Origin: Magnetococcales bacterium DCbin4
Lineage (GTDB): Bacteria; Pseudomonadota; Magnetococcia; Magnetococcales; UBA8363
Direction: 5' to 3'
NCBI GenBank assembly: GCA_002753735.1
Contig: PEAN01000035.1
Location: forward strand, 1 to 39,097
Length of the DNA: 39,097 nucleotides
This document shows, piece by piece, positions 20,301 through 27,838 of the stretch. The notes under the pieces were generated by a model that had not been told where the DNA came from, searched no databases, and worked only from the letters and a program-made list of their open reading frames with translations. Numbering within the stretch: position 1 is the first letter of the stretch; the number at the start of each line of letters is the position of its first letter. A program made the translations under genes and the position numbers.

Positions 20301-20752
20301 CCATGTCGGGGAAGATCACCCGCATCAACATTCGCGCCACCACCCTGCGCAATTTTGATCAGCAGGAAATCCTCATTCCCAACAAACAACTGATCACCCA
20401 GGAAGTGACCAACTGGACCCTGGGCGACACCCGGATACGGCTGGTCATCCCCATCGGCGTCGCCTATGGTTCCGATGTGGATCGTGTCAGCGCCATTTTA
20501 ATGGAACTGGCAGTCAGTCAACCCGAGGTATTGAGCACCCCTGCCCCCGAGGTTTATTTCATGAACCACGGAGCCAGTTCACTGGATTTTGAGTTGCGGG
20601 TCTTTTTGAACCACCCCAGCCTGAGCCTGCCCATGCGCGACCGGCTCAACAAACTGATCAATAAACGTTTTCAGCTTGAAAAGATTGAAATTCCATTTCC
20701 CCAGACCGATATTCACATCCGTTCCGGATTGGCCATGGGAATCAGCGCATGA
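17381..20752 (+). CDS. MscK/KefA-type mechanosensitive channel of the MscS family
   Basis: A 1123-residue protein that opens under membrane tension to release solutes. The ATG at 17381 (AAAGGA about 9 nt upstream) starts a signal peptide (MYSWFVHLFAIAMIVLATPVHS). A long periplasmic coiled-coil region (about 40-480) follows, then roughly eleven hydrophobic segments, and the MscS core: pore helix GLGFGLQEIVANFVSGIILL, then ERPIRVDDLITVG, RNFDQQEILIPN and a C-terminal alpha/beta domain. Length and layout match MscK/YjeP-like proteins rather than small MscS. Its 3' end overlaps the convergent gene by 11 bp. Confidence 0.9.
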   Translation: MYSWFVHLFAIAMIVLATPVHSEPPPPASRPIWDIEVLSEEILAMGRAKTEQEMAALPADAKESSNEGLMRSALKTRLALLTELEESLKHRLLLQQSAPQRIQSETEIANALARIKKQTHPTPPDNPTNEAFGALREKLNTASGKLEELKREMSERAEIMQGLSARITTTRERQREAQRNEEKFRNLLVGTAPLDNRSVVMARVDNEKLSARVATEILKELEAEQEFEKQTVGIRDRLLELSQLEFDRVQQEVTLYQGAMNKIHNQTLKAQEAEINLKESAIEHATSQDALFLATWEANAARVRRNVTGYTALLNEIRATITEQEDKLKSEREELKNLRGLAGQGSGLNELASEIFKEAYLRLNSSRKEIENIHHGDLDPRIQDAMGRQSELVALLPGLRNQWREELQKASRGLPESRLKSFEDKAEKVFNAYRSELAEEKRILLEINLQGQRLRIVPMERKEVLAELETFVLARIFWVQDDLPVGLTMVQQLLHELFSLERPYSIINWWLEVLSRDTLTTLVRFVQSGRTAFLGGLFLVGLPLLLVWINRHINRIADTQKHEHPDPTPKEIARTHFFAFLATWLSPFYLLAIAWAIDSVGFPASLGTVGSRFMIHAALFLFLWRTNVFFLRPPAILTAVIDIPQEICHDLYRAIRIVLLAYLVCLLPWMMFNDWPFHFEILPRLGLTLFQMAVMIAIYRLIRLRSSLVQKFLSLGDKTGVLARHWNLIMLPSVLFMMMIISMDLAGYRFGARYLAANGLLSFLTIIAMTGIYRVMAVVSEKMIHHWAKETAAETGSPWDQAKSNLLARQIQGPLSWIVFLTGTLTLADYWGINESVLRSLSDVTLYSVTGADGQIQFVTLADWSTFLFCLFLVFWIARRLPHLFDWFFFSRMDADAGMQYAIVTMTRYLVVLTGIFVAFSFLKLDLAKIGWLAAAISVGLGFGLQEIVANFVSGIILLVERPIRVDDLITVGAMSGKITRINIRATTLRNFDQQEILIPNKQLITQEVTNWTLGDTRIRLVIPIGVAYGSDVDRVSAILMELAVSQPEVLSTPAPEVYFMNHGASSLDFELRVFLNHPSLSLPMRDRLNKLINKRFQLEKIEIPFPQTDIHIRSGLAMGISA

Positions 20753-21506
20753 ACGCGACAACCCATTTTTGGCGCATCACCAGCCAAAGGAAAACCGGCG
20801 CGGAAATCAGGGTTCTTTTCCAAAGATGACGGGGATTGCGCAGCAAACGTGGCAACCATTCCAGTCCCAGACGTTGAAATATCGGATTGGAACGGTGCAC
20901 CTGCCCTGAAAAAAAGTCAAACACCGCGCCGATGGGACCGACAATGGGGACTTCAAGCCGATGAATATGGGCATGAATCCACTTTTCCTGTTTGGGCGCG
21001 GTCAATCCCACCCACAACACGCTGGGTCTGGCGGCATGGATCGCCCGTAGAATCCGTTCATTCTCCTCAGCATCGAATTCGGGAACAAACGGTGGGGAAT
21101 AACATCCCACGACTTCCATCAGGGGAAATCGTTCCTTCATCCGGAGGCGGATTTTCTCCAGGGTATCCGGAGTGGAACCGAGGAAAAAACAACGGCCTGC
21201 GGGTGTTGCCGACAATGCCTGGTTGATGCCCAGAAACAGGTCGGTACCGGTCACGCGAGCGTGAATGTCCCCCCCCAACAGACGCGATGCCAACAGAATG
21301 CCCACCCCATCGGGGACGATCAGATCGGCATTGAGCAGGGCTTGGCGGAATTGAGGATCATGACGCGCCACGACCAGGGAATGGGGATTGGCACAGGCGA
21401 AATAACGGGCCGGACCGGGATCATGCACCCAGGAACAAATTTCGTCCAGACAGGATTGGAGCCCCATTTGACTGACAGGATAATCGAGGATTTCCTCCGT
21501 AGTCAT
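20742..21506 (-). CDS. WecG/TagA/CpsF-family (GT26) glycosyltransferase
   Basis: A 254-residue glycosyltransferase of the ManNAc/ManNAcA-transferase group that makes lipid-linked polysaccharide precursors. Signatures: FACANPHSLVVARHDPQFR, ADLIVPDGVGILLASR, GTDLFLGI, FFLGSTPDTLEK, WVGLTAPKQEKWI and the C-terminal GAVFDFFSGQVHRSNPIFQRLGLEW. The start at 21506 gives an ATGA overlap with the stop of the upstream gene, which argues for translational coupling; an upstream start at 21530 is possible. The C-terminal basic/hydrophobic segment may touch the membrane. Confidence 0.88.
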   Translation of the reverse strand: MTTEEILDYPVSQMGLQSCLDEICSWVHDPGPARYFACANPHSLVVARHDPQFRQALLNADLIVPDGVGILLASRLLGGDIHARVTGTDLFLGINQALSATPAGRCFFLGSTPDTLEKIRLRMKERFPLMEVVGCYSPPFVPEFDAEENERILRAIHAARPSVLWVGLTAPKQEKWIHAHIHRLEVPIVGPIGAVFDFFSGQVHRSNPIFQRLGLEWLPRLLRNPRHLWKRTLISAPVFLWLVMRQKWVVAFMR

Positions 21507-22372
21507 GGCAAAAGTTCCTGGTGGTAACACGTTTTTCCCGCTTTGGCCAATTGTTCCAAGGTTTCAAGAAACTCCCTGCACCCCAGGAGGATGGCCTTCA
21601 AGCGATGAAGTTTTTCCTCGTGGTAATACCCCCGCGCAATCAGGTCAGGCACGATCAGGCGCAGATCACGACGGCGGGACCACTCGGGATTGAACAGATG
21701 GGTGGTGGTTGGCCAACAGGTGCCATCGGCATCGCGGCTTTGCAGGTTCCATGTTTCCCGGGTGAATGGATCGAACGGCAACAAGGGACGGATGATCTCT
21801 TCGACGGCATGAAAAAACGTCAACGCCCGGATATCAACCCCCAGGAGCAGATTCTGCCCCCCATATTCCAACATTCGGGCATAGGGGGAACCGGCACCAC
21901 AGGGGGTCAGACAGCGATGATGATCGCGCGTGATCTCACGGGCCAGACGACCCCAGGCAGCGACCGGATGGGTGGGATGCACACTGCGAATGACGCCGGG
22001 GCTGCGGCGAAACAGTTCGGTCACCATCCCCATCCGACTCGGGGTCCGGCGCACATCGAACACCTGCCCCCCCTCGACCCAATCCCGAGCCAGTCCGGAA
22101 AAGGGCAACGTTGGCATCAGCAACGTCCCCTGTTCCCCCACCACCCGTTGCAGGATGCCGATCAAATCTTTGGGAGTTCCATCAAACCCCTCGAATCCTT
22201 CCCAGGAACCATGGACCATCACCACCTGTCCCGGCTCCACCCCCAGACGATGCAAAAAATGGATCAGTTCATCAGCTCCGAACCCTTGAAATCTGCGGAT
22301 CGCCCCTAATCGCAACTGCCGGATACGCGATTTGATCTTCAATTTCAGGCTTGCGAGTGACGGATGATCCAT
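21503..22372 (-). CDS. AAC(3)-family N-acyltransferase, probably sugar or lipid-carrier modifying
   Basis: Resembles the aminoglycoside 3-N-acetyltransferase family: VMVHGSWEGF, GTLLMPTLPFSG, RRTPSRMGMVTELFRRSPGVIRSVHPTHPVAAWG, then LLLGVDIRALTFFHAVEE (acetyl-CoA and catalytic His region). About 289 residues from the ATG at 22372; the frame stays open to 22528 but those residues do not look like family sequence, so the start is uncertain. It is coupled to a WecG-type glycosyltransferase, so acetylation of a polysaccharide amino sugar is more likely than drug resistance. No other resistance genes are nearby. Confidence 0.75.
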   Translation of the reverse strand: MDHPSLASLKLKIKSRIRQLRLGAIRRFQGFGADELIHFLHRLGVEPGQVVMVHGSWEGFEGFDGTPKDLIGILQRVVGEQGTLLMPTLPFSGLARDWVEGGQVFDVRRTPSRMGMVTELFRRSPGVIRSVHPTHPVAAWGRLAREITRDHHRCLTPCGAGSPYARMLEYGGQNLLLGVDIRALTFFHAVEEIIRPLLPFDPFTRETWNLQSRDADGTCWPTTTHLFNPEWSRRRDLRLIVPDLIARGYYHEEKLHRLKAILLGCREFLETLEQLAKAGKTCYHQELLP

Positions 22373-22488
22373 AACGAATGAAATCCACAAATGGACGTTT
22401 AAAACACGGCGATTTTCCACAGACAACACAGTCGATACCAAGGTTCCACCCGTTTGTCGGCAATTGCGCAACCATTGGTACTTGTGAT

Positions 22489-22494
22489 TATAAT
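22489..22494 (+). promoter_or_regulatory. Possible -10 box upstream of the TerC-family gene
   Basis: A perfect TATAAT lies 63 bp before the ATG of the TerC-family gene in the region divergent from the AAC(3)-type gene. No good -35 at ideal spacing is seen, so the call is weak. Confidence 0.3.
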
Positions 22495-22556
22495 GTAAGC
22501 TTGAATTATTTTCACGCACGAATTCCATTGACCATTAACCACGGTTAACCCTCATC

Positions 22557-23183
22557 ATGGAAACAGAACTGGTCAGTCAATTAACCGCTTTCATTCAAGT
22601 CATCTTCATTGATCTGGTATTGGCCGGTGACAATGCCATTGTTGTGGGTATGGCAGCCGCATCGGTTCCTCCGGAAAGGCGCAGAAAGGTGATCGTCCTG
22701 GGAACGGCCGCCGCCGTTCTTCTGCGCATTATTTTTGCCCTCATCACCACTCAATTATTACAAATCATCGGCCTGACCCTGGCGGGCGGTCTGTTGTTGC
22801 TGTTTGTGGCATGGCAGATGTTCCGGGATATTCGTTCCCACGGTCAAGAAAAAACCGCTCATGAAAAAGAAGAAGCTGCCCGGAACCAGGGGCAGGACAA
22901 GACTGTTACTGCCGCTGTATGGCAAGTGGCCATGGCGGATCTTTCCATGTCGCTGGACAATGTGCTGGCAGTCGCCGGTGCCGCCAAGGATCATCCGGGA
23001 ATTCTGGTCGCCGGCTTGGTCATCGCCGTCATCATGATGGCGTTCGCGGCCAACTATATCGCGCGCCTGATCCAGAAACAACCCTGGATTGCATGGATCG
23101 GACTGGCAATCATTACCTATGTTGCAATCGACATGACATGGCGTGGCTACCTGCAAATCACCGCCAGTACCGTATCGGCGTAA
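22557..23183 (+). CDS. TerC/YjbE-family integral membrane protein
   Basis: A 208-residue TerC-family protein; family members include Mn2+ exporters such as Alx/MeeF/MeeY. Two conserved acidic Asn-Asp motifs lie in membrane helices: FIDLVLAGDNAIVVGMA near the N-terminus and MADLSMSLDNVLAVAGAA in the second half. Around six or seven hydrophobic helices can be seen, with a charged cytoplasmic loop (about 98-120) between the two halves. Metal export is inferred from the family. The leader is too short for a yybP-ykoY manganese riboswitch. Confidence 0.87.
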   Translation: METELVSQLTAFIQVIFIDLVLAGDNAIVVGMAAASVPPERRRKVIVLGTAAAVLLRIIFALITTQLLQIIGLTLAGGLLLLFVAWQMFRDIRSHGQEKTAHEKEEAARNQGQDKTVTAAVWQVAMADLSMSLDNVLAVAGAAKDHPGILVAGLVIAVIMMAFAANYIARLIQKQPWIAWIGLAIITYVAIDMTWRGYLQITASTVSA

Positions 23184-23429
23184 CCCACCGGACGGATATG
23201 AGGAAGCAAACAGGCTCAAAACAAGAAGGGATCCTTCGAGCGTTGTACCCGGGATTTCATTTTGATCATACCTGGAGCATGGGAAACCATCATCCCAGCC
23301 AAAACAGGGTTTCCTTTGGGACAAGGTGGAAACAAAACCGGGATGGATGCTCCAGATTCTTCAATTTTTGATCATGTTCTCAAACCCCAACCCCTAATGG
23401 AATAAACATTTAATGGACAAGGAGTTTCC

Positions 23430-24161
23430 ATGATGAACCTGAAAAGAGTGATGTCCCTTCTTGGCGTAGGGGCATTGGCCCTTACGTTGACCTCCTGTGC
23501 GCCACCGACCATTGAGGAAGGATGGATGCACCAGGGATTTCGTCAATGGCACCCCCAGGAAGGACAAGCCCAGGTCGCTACCACTGGCACCCAATGTTAT
23601 TTCTGTACCCCGACCGCACAGCCTGCACCACAAAGAGTGGATGGCGACAGCGATGGCGACATGGTTGCCGACAGTCGGGATCAATGCCCGGGGACCCCTC
23701 GTGGAATCACCGTCGATTCCCGGGGCTGTCCTTTGAATGTTGACAGCGATAACGATGGCATTCAGGACCATGCCGACAAATGCCCACAAACCCCGGTTGG
23801 CGCCAAAGTGGATGTTCATGGCTGCTGGCAACCCGGACCGGTGCAATTCAAATCGGGAAGCGCCAAGATTGGGCCCAGTGCCCAAACGATGCTCAAGGAA
23901 CTGCTGATTGTCCTCAAGAACAATCCCAATGTGACCTTGGGCATTCATGGTCATGCCGACAATCGCGGTAATGACAAGGCCAACAAGAAACTGGCAGAGG
24001 GCAGGGCCAAAGCGGTTGAACAATATCTCATCAAGGGAGGTATTGCCAAAAACAGGCTGATGATCAGTACCTTTGGTGAAGAACAACCGGTTGCCGACAA
24101 CAAATCCAAACAAGGGCGCGCACAAAACCGCCGGGTTGAATTTGTTCCGCAACCGCACTGA
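23430..24161 (+). CDS. OmpA-family lipoprotein with thrombospondin type-3 calcium repeats
   Basis: A 243-residue outer-membrane lipoprotein. The signal peptide ends in the lipobox LTSC (lipidated Cys23). Two Asp-rich thrombospondin type-3 repeats (DGDSDGDMVADSRDQCP and DSDNDGIQDHADKCP) follow, with paired Cys, likely Ca2+-binding. The C-terminal OmpA/Pal peptidoglycan-binding domain (about 135-240) has VQFKSGSAKIG, IHGHADNRG, LAEGRAKAVEQYL and AQNRRVEF. It anchors the outer membrane to the cell wall. AAGGAG precedes a double ATG; the second ATG, three bases on, is equally good. A strong hairpin follows 10 bp after the stop. Confidence 0.9.
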   Translation: MMNLKRVMSLLGVGALALTLTSCAPPTIEEGWMHQGFRQWHPQEGQAQVATTGTQCYFCTPTAQPAPQRVDGDSDGDMVADSRDQCPGTPRGITVDSRGCPLNVDSDNDGIQDHADKCPQTPVGAKVDVHGCWQPGPVQFKSGSAKIGPSAQTMLKELLIVLKNNPNVTLGIHGHADNRGNDKANKKLAEGRAKAVEQYLIKGGIAKNRLMISTFGEEQPVADNKSKQGRAQNRRVEFVPQPH

Positions 24162-24171
24162 GTCGCCAAGA

Positions 24172-24201
24172 GGCAGCCATGATCAACCGATCATGGCTGC
24201 C
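24172..24201 (+). terminator. Strong hairpin after the OmpA-family lipoprotein gene
   Basis: A perfect inverted repeat with 13-bp arms (GGCAGCCATGATC) around the 4-nt loop AACC, starting 10 bp after the stop codon. The T-run is poor, but position and stability fit a transcription terminator. Because the neighbouring remnant converges from the other side, it may work in both directions. Confidence 0.75.
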
Positions 24202-24235
24202 TTGCAATGCCATCAATAAAGCCATTGATCACCGG

Positions 24236-24740
24236 TCATTCAGGACCGAGATGGGACGAATCCTGGACGTAGGATTCCTCGAACTTCCACTCCTCATAAT
24301 CATCCATCCACAACGCTTCGGGATTGCGGCGGAAGCAGGACATTGGTGATTTCCTGATGTGACCGCAGATATGCCATCACTGCATCCAGATCGGAAATCT
24401 TCTCTTTGACCTCCCGTTGAAAAATCCGTTTGCGGAAGCAATAACGACAAATACTGGCACAGGTGTCACTGACCAGCAGCAACGCCGTAGTGGGATATTT
24501 ATGCTCCAACCCTGGCAGTACCGTGTATCGGTGTTCCCGTGAAGGGTCGGCCACCCCCCAGGGAGCCAACTCCCCCTGCGAAGGGATCACGATTCTCCGC
24601 AATGGGTCGGAGGGGTCACTCCAGTCAATCAATGACAGATAATATTCAGTCGCTTTGAACGGGAAATGACCCTCAACATTTTTAAGATTATTTAAATCAT
24701 CATTCAAAACCTGCGAAAGATGGCCATAGGTAGTCGTCAT
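24236..24740 (-). pseudogene. KamA/EpmB-type radical SAM aminomutase remnant with internal deletion
   Basis: The N-terminal part resembles lysine 2,3-aminomutase-family proteins: from MTTTYGHLSQVLNDDL (ATG 24740 with GGAGG seven nt before) through DPLRRIVIP to the radical-SAM Cys cluster CASICRYCFRKR. After HQEITNVLL the family continues with a GGDPL SAM-binding motif and about 200 more residues. Here the frame instead stops at 24300-24302. A second frame gives a plausible C-terminal tail (CFRRNPEALWMDDYEEWKFE, stop 24236-24238). So the centre of the gene is gone and the joint is out of frame. The 4Fe-4S Cys triad is intact but the enzyme cannot be functional. No insertion sequence is visible at the joint. 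Confidence 0.75.
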
Positions 24741-24820
24741 GACAGAACCTCCATGTCGGTTGCCGTACCAGCCTGCAGTTACTTCCATTTCCTGCAAAGA
24801 ACGACAACAAAATCAAACCC

Positions 24821-24838
24821 CTGGGGACAATCCCCCAG
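24821..24838 (-). terminator. Hairpin copy of a dispersed G/C-rich repeat
   Basis: CTGGGG and CCCCAG arms around a 6-nt loop, followed on the minus strand by a T-rich stretch. It lies downstream of the response regulator gene on that strand. The same AATCCCCCAGACCC wording recurs at the left edge of the window, and a related repeat cluster lies beyond 38.8 kb, so this is also a member of a dispersed intergenic repeat family. Confidence 0.5.
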
Positions 24839-24931
24839 ACCCTTTTCAATTGACTCGATCGTTTAATTAATTTTCATGTTTTTCAAGACTCATGGCAATA
24901 TAATAATTATTCGAATCCATTGAACCCGGTT

Positions 24932-25588
24932 TCACACCTTCGATTTTCCCAACACGCGCAACAGATTGAAGGCATTGGTGCCGGGCAAGGTCAGGGTATA
25001 CAGTTTGTCCTCTCCCTGCCGGATCAACTGTGCTTCTTTGAGGATGCGCAGGTGAAACATGGTTTTGGTGTGATCGCTGATGGCAAGCGCCATACTGATG
25101 TCGGTCATGCGCAACGCGCTGGTCTGCCCCAACATTTCAATGATGCGTCGACGGATGGGATTGGCCAGGGAGGCAAGGGTCTGGTCCAGGTTGCAGGATT
25201 GGATCTGCATTTCAAACCTGGCCTCTTCCAGGCATCGGCGAATCACCGCAACCAGGTCATCGAAGAGAAACGGTTTGGAGAGATAATCGGAAGCCCCCTT
25301 GCGGATGGCCTGTACCGCCGTATTGACGGTGGCAAAGGCGGTGAGCATGATGAATTTGACGGTACTGCGCAACTTACGCATTTCCTGCATGGTTTCGATC
25401 CCATCCATGCCGGGGATGATCAAATCCAAAAGCACCACATCGATTTGTTCCTTTGCCAACACGCGCAAACCTTCCATTCCCGTTTCCGCGGTAAAGGTTT
25501 GGAACCCTTCATGACCAAGTAAAGCTGCCAGATTTTCCCGCAATTCAGCTTCATCATCGACAATCAAGATGGCATGTTGGCTTGACAT
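24932..25588 (-). CDS. Response regulator: REC domain plus ArsR-type winged helix
   Basis: A 218-residue regulator. The receiver domain (about 5-118) has the acidic pair DDE, phosphoacceptor Asp55 in VVLLDLIIPGMDG, Thr83 in MLTAF and Lys105 in SKPF. The C-terminal domain (about 136-205) is an ArsR-like winged helix (LASLANPIRRRIIEML, MTDISMALAISDHTKTMFHL, LKEAQLIRQGEDKLYTL) rather than the usual OmpR or NarL type. ATG at 25588, three bases after the kinase stop codon, with GGAGGG inside the kinase 3' end. The kinase, transporter and regulator form one minus-strand operon. Confidence 0.9.
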   Translation of the reverse strand: MSSQHAILIVDDEAELRENLAALLGHEGFQTFTAETGMEGLRVLAKEQIDVVLLDLIIPGMDGIETMQEMRKLRSTVKFIMLTAFATVNTAVQAIRKGASDYLSKPFLFDDLVAVIRRCLEEARFEMQIQSCNLDQTLASLANPIRRRIIEMLGQTSALRMTDISMALAISDHTKTMFHLRILKEAQLIRQGEDKLYTLTLPGTNAFNLLRVLGKSKV

Positions 25589-25591
25589 CAA

Positions 25592-27820
25592 TCATCCCTC
25601 CCGTACCCGTGGAACCATCGGAAGTCGCAACGTCGCCATGGCGCCGCCCCCTGGAGCGTTGGCCACATTGAGGAAACCACCCAGTTGCCGGATGATGCTG
25701 TAACAGATGGGCAATCCCAAACCGACACCGATTCCTGATTTTTTGGTTGTGAAAAAAGGTTCGAAAATTTTACTTTCCAGACCGGGTGGGATACCGGTTC
25801 CCCAGTCACGAATGGAGAGCAACAGCCTGTCATCGCCTTCAAGACGGGCATGCACATGAATTTTGCAGGGGCCTGAGGAGGCATCCAGGGCATTTTGCAT
25901 CAGATTGCGCAACACCTGTCCGATTTTCATCCGATCGCCCCATATCCTGATGGTTTCAGGGACCTCCATCAACACATCAAAAGGTCGCGCATCGGCCTGC
26001 ACCAGATCGATCATTTCATTGAGTTCATCCTTGAGGTCGAAGAAGTCGAATTCCAACTGGCCGGTCCAGGAATATTCCATCATTTGTCGCGCCGCATGGG
26101 TCGCACGGCCAATATTGTTTTCCACCTGATTCAAACGATGGGCCACCTCTGGATTCAACGTTTCGGGCGCCATCAGGAAGCGAATATTCTGCAAGCCCAT
26201 GGCAGCGGTGGATAAAGGGTTGTTGATCTCATGAGCGACACGAACCGCAAACTGACCGATGGTGGACATTTTTTCCGCGACCATCAACATGCGTCGCAAT
26301 TCGGCGCGCTCCCTGAGCACCCCCGCCAAATCTTTCATGGCGTTGAGCAAACGGTCGCTGGGTGAACGTTCTTCCACGGTCACCAAGACATCTTCCCGGG
26401 CAAGGCTTTGCGCCATGTCCGCCACCTGATGTTCCGCCCGAACCAGATTTTTCAAGGAATGCAACAGATGATCTTCATCCGAGCGCGGATGGATTTCCAC
26501 ATCAAGATCGCCAATCGCCAATTTTTTCGCCACATTGGCAGCGTAGTGCGTCGCTGAGACCAACACGTTGAGGGAACGGATCAGTTCGTCATGTTCCGAA
26601 CGCTCGACCAAAGAAATGTTCAAATCACCCACGGCCAGTTTTTTGACCGCATCCACCACATGCCGCTCTGCCGCGACCATCCGTTCGATGGATTGCATCA
26701 ATTGACTGAATTCATCCCGGATCGCACCCGAAGCCACAGGATCTTCGTGCCCCAGATTCCCCCTGGCCACGGCCTCCACGGCGGTAATCGCCCGGCCCAG
26801 ACCACGATTGACATCACGCGCAATCCTGAGGGCGATGAAGGTGCCCACCACACAACTGAAACTCAGAAGAACAAACAAGATTCCCGAGACCCAAACAAAA
26901 TCCCGATCCGATTGGCGCTCCGCATCGAGCATCATTTCTTCACTGCTGGCAGACAACGCCTGCAACAGGTTGCGTACCCGGAACAGGATCGGCACCCCCT
27001 GTTCCCGGGACAGGCGAATGGCTTTGTTATTCCCGTTTTCCAAAGTCAATGTGCGGACCTGCCGTGACGTTTCCAGATAGGTTTGGAGATGGGCGTCAAA
27101 AGAGTCCAGATCGTGGTCGATGTGTTCCTGAGCCAACAATCGCTCCAGCACCGCACGCTGTTGGAACACAATCTTTTCGTGAAGTTCCAGGTCACGTCCA
27201 TCCTGCATCATCCGCGCATCATCGGTCGTCAGGATCATATGGAGTTCATCCTTGTACATGGTCATCAACAACAGTTGAATCTCCTGGACGATGGCAGCGA
27301 TCCTGTCTTTATTCTGGAACTCCAGCGTCAGGAGTTTTTTCAGGGATTCCTCAGCCAGGTTCAGCGCCACACGCCCCTGGCTTTCGGTCAACTGCAAAGC
27401 CCGTACATTGGAATTGAGCATGCCGAAATATTGAATGTTCCGGTCGACGGCAATCAATTCTGCAATTGCCGCAGTCACCTGTCCGAGGATATCGATTTCC
27501 CGATCATTGGCGGCCAGGGTACGCAAACCATCCAAGGCATGTTGGAGGTCACCATGGGTCTGTGTGATTTGCTGGGCAAACATTAACAGTTCATCCCGGT
27601 TTTCCGACAGGATGATGTTGCGTTCCAGGCGGGAAATATCCAAAACGGCACGATCCAGGAGATTGACCAGGCGCACTTTTTCCACATCACGTTTGATCAA
27701 CCGGTTGATCCGCTCATTGAGGATGTTCAACATGCCGGCAGCCAGCAATGAGGAGAGCAACAGACAGGTGAGCAAAATAAAGAACCCACCATAAAGGCGG
27801 GTTCTGATGGAGAAGAACAT
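25592..27820 (-). CDS. Membrane sensor histidine kinase with HAMP array
   Basis: A 742-residue sensor. TM1 (about 8-30), a periplasmic four-helix-bundle-like region, TM2 (about 308-332, VWVSGILFVLLSFSCVVGTF), a HAMP domain, then two or three further HAMP-like repeats (recurring KKLAVGDLNI, KKLAIGDLDV, AQSLAREDVLV), a dimerisation helix with the phospho-acceptor His in VRVAHEINNPLS (about residue 530), and an ATPase domain with N-box NLMQNALDAS, G1 DWGTGIPPG and the F/G2 segment FEPFFTTKKSGIGVGLGLPI. The HAMP string resembles chemoreceptor-like signal amplifiers. It lies 18 bp after the transporter stop and 3 bp before the regulator start, so it is the regulator's cognate kinase. Confidence 0.93.
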   Translation of the reverse strand: MFFSIRTRLYGGFFILLTCLLLSSLLAAGMLNILNERINRLIKRDVEKVRLVNLLDRAVLDISRLERNIILSENRDELLMFAQQITQTHGDLQHALDGLRTLAANDREIDILGQVTAAIAELIAVDRNIQYFGMLNSNVRALQLTESQGRVALNLAEESLKKLLTLEFQNKDRIAAIVQEIQLLLMTMYKDELHMILTTDDARMMQDGRDLELHEKIVFQQRAVLERLLAQEHIDHDLDSFDAHLQTYLETSRQVRTLTLENGNNKAIRLSREQGVPILFRVRNLLQALSASSEEMMLDAERQSDRDFVWVSGILFVLLSFSCVVGTFIALRIARDVNRGLGRAITAVEAVARGNLGHEDPVASGAIRDEFSQLMQSIERMVAAERHVVDAVKKLAVGDLNISLVERSEHDELIRSLNVLVSATHYAANVAKKLAIGDLDVEIHPRSDEDHLLHSLKNLVRAEHQVADMAQSLAREDVLVTVEERSPSDRLLNAMKDLAGVLRERAELRRMLMVAEKMSTIGQFAVRVAHEINNPLSTAAMGLQNIRFLMAPETLNPEVAHRLNQVENNIGRATHAARQMMEYSWTGQLEFDFFDLKDELNEMIDLVQADARPFDVLMEVPETIRIWGDRMKIGQVLRNLMQNALDASSGPCKIHVHARLEGDDRLLLSIRDWGTGIPPGLESKIFEPFFTTKKSGIGVGLGLPICYSIIRQLGGFLNVANAPGGGAMATLRLPMVPRVREG

Positions 27821-27838
27821 GCGGACCTCGGATCCGAT

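Noticed and set aside
22495-22556. yybP-ykoY manganese riboswitch before the TerC-family gene
   Set aside because: The leader after the possible -10 is only about 60 nt and shows no matching fold.
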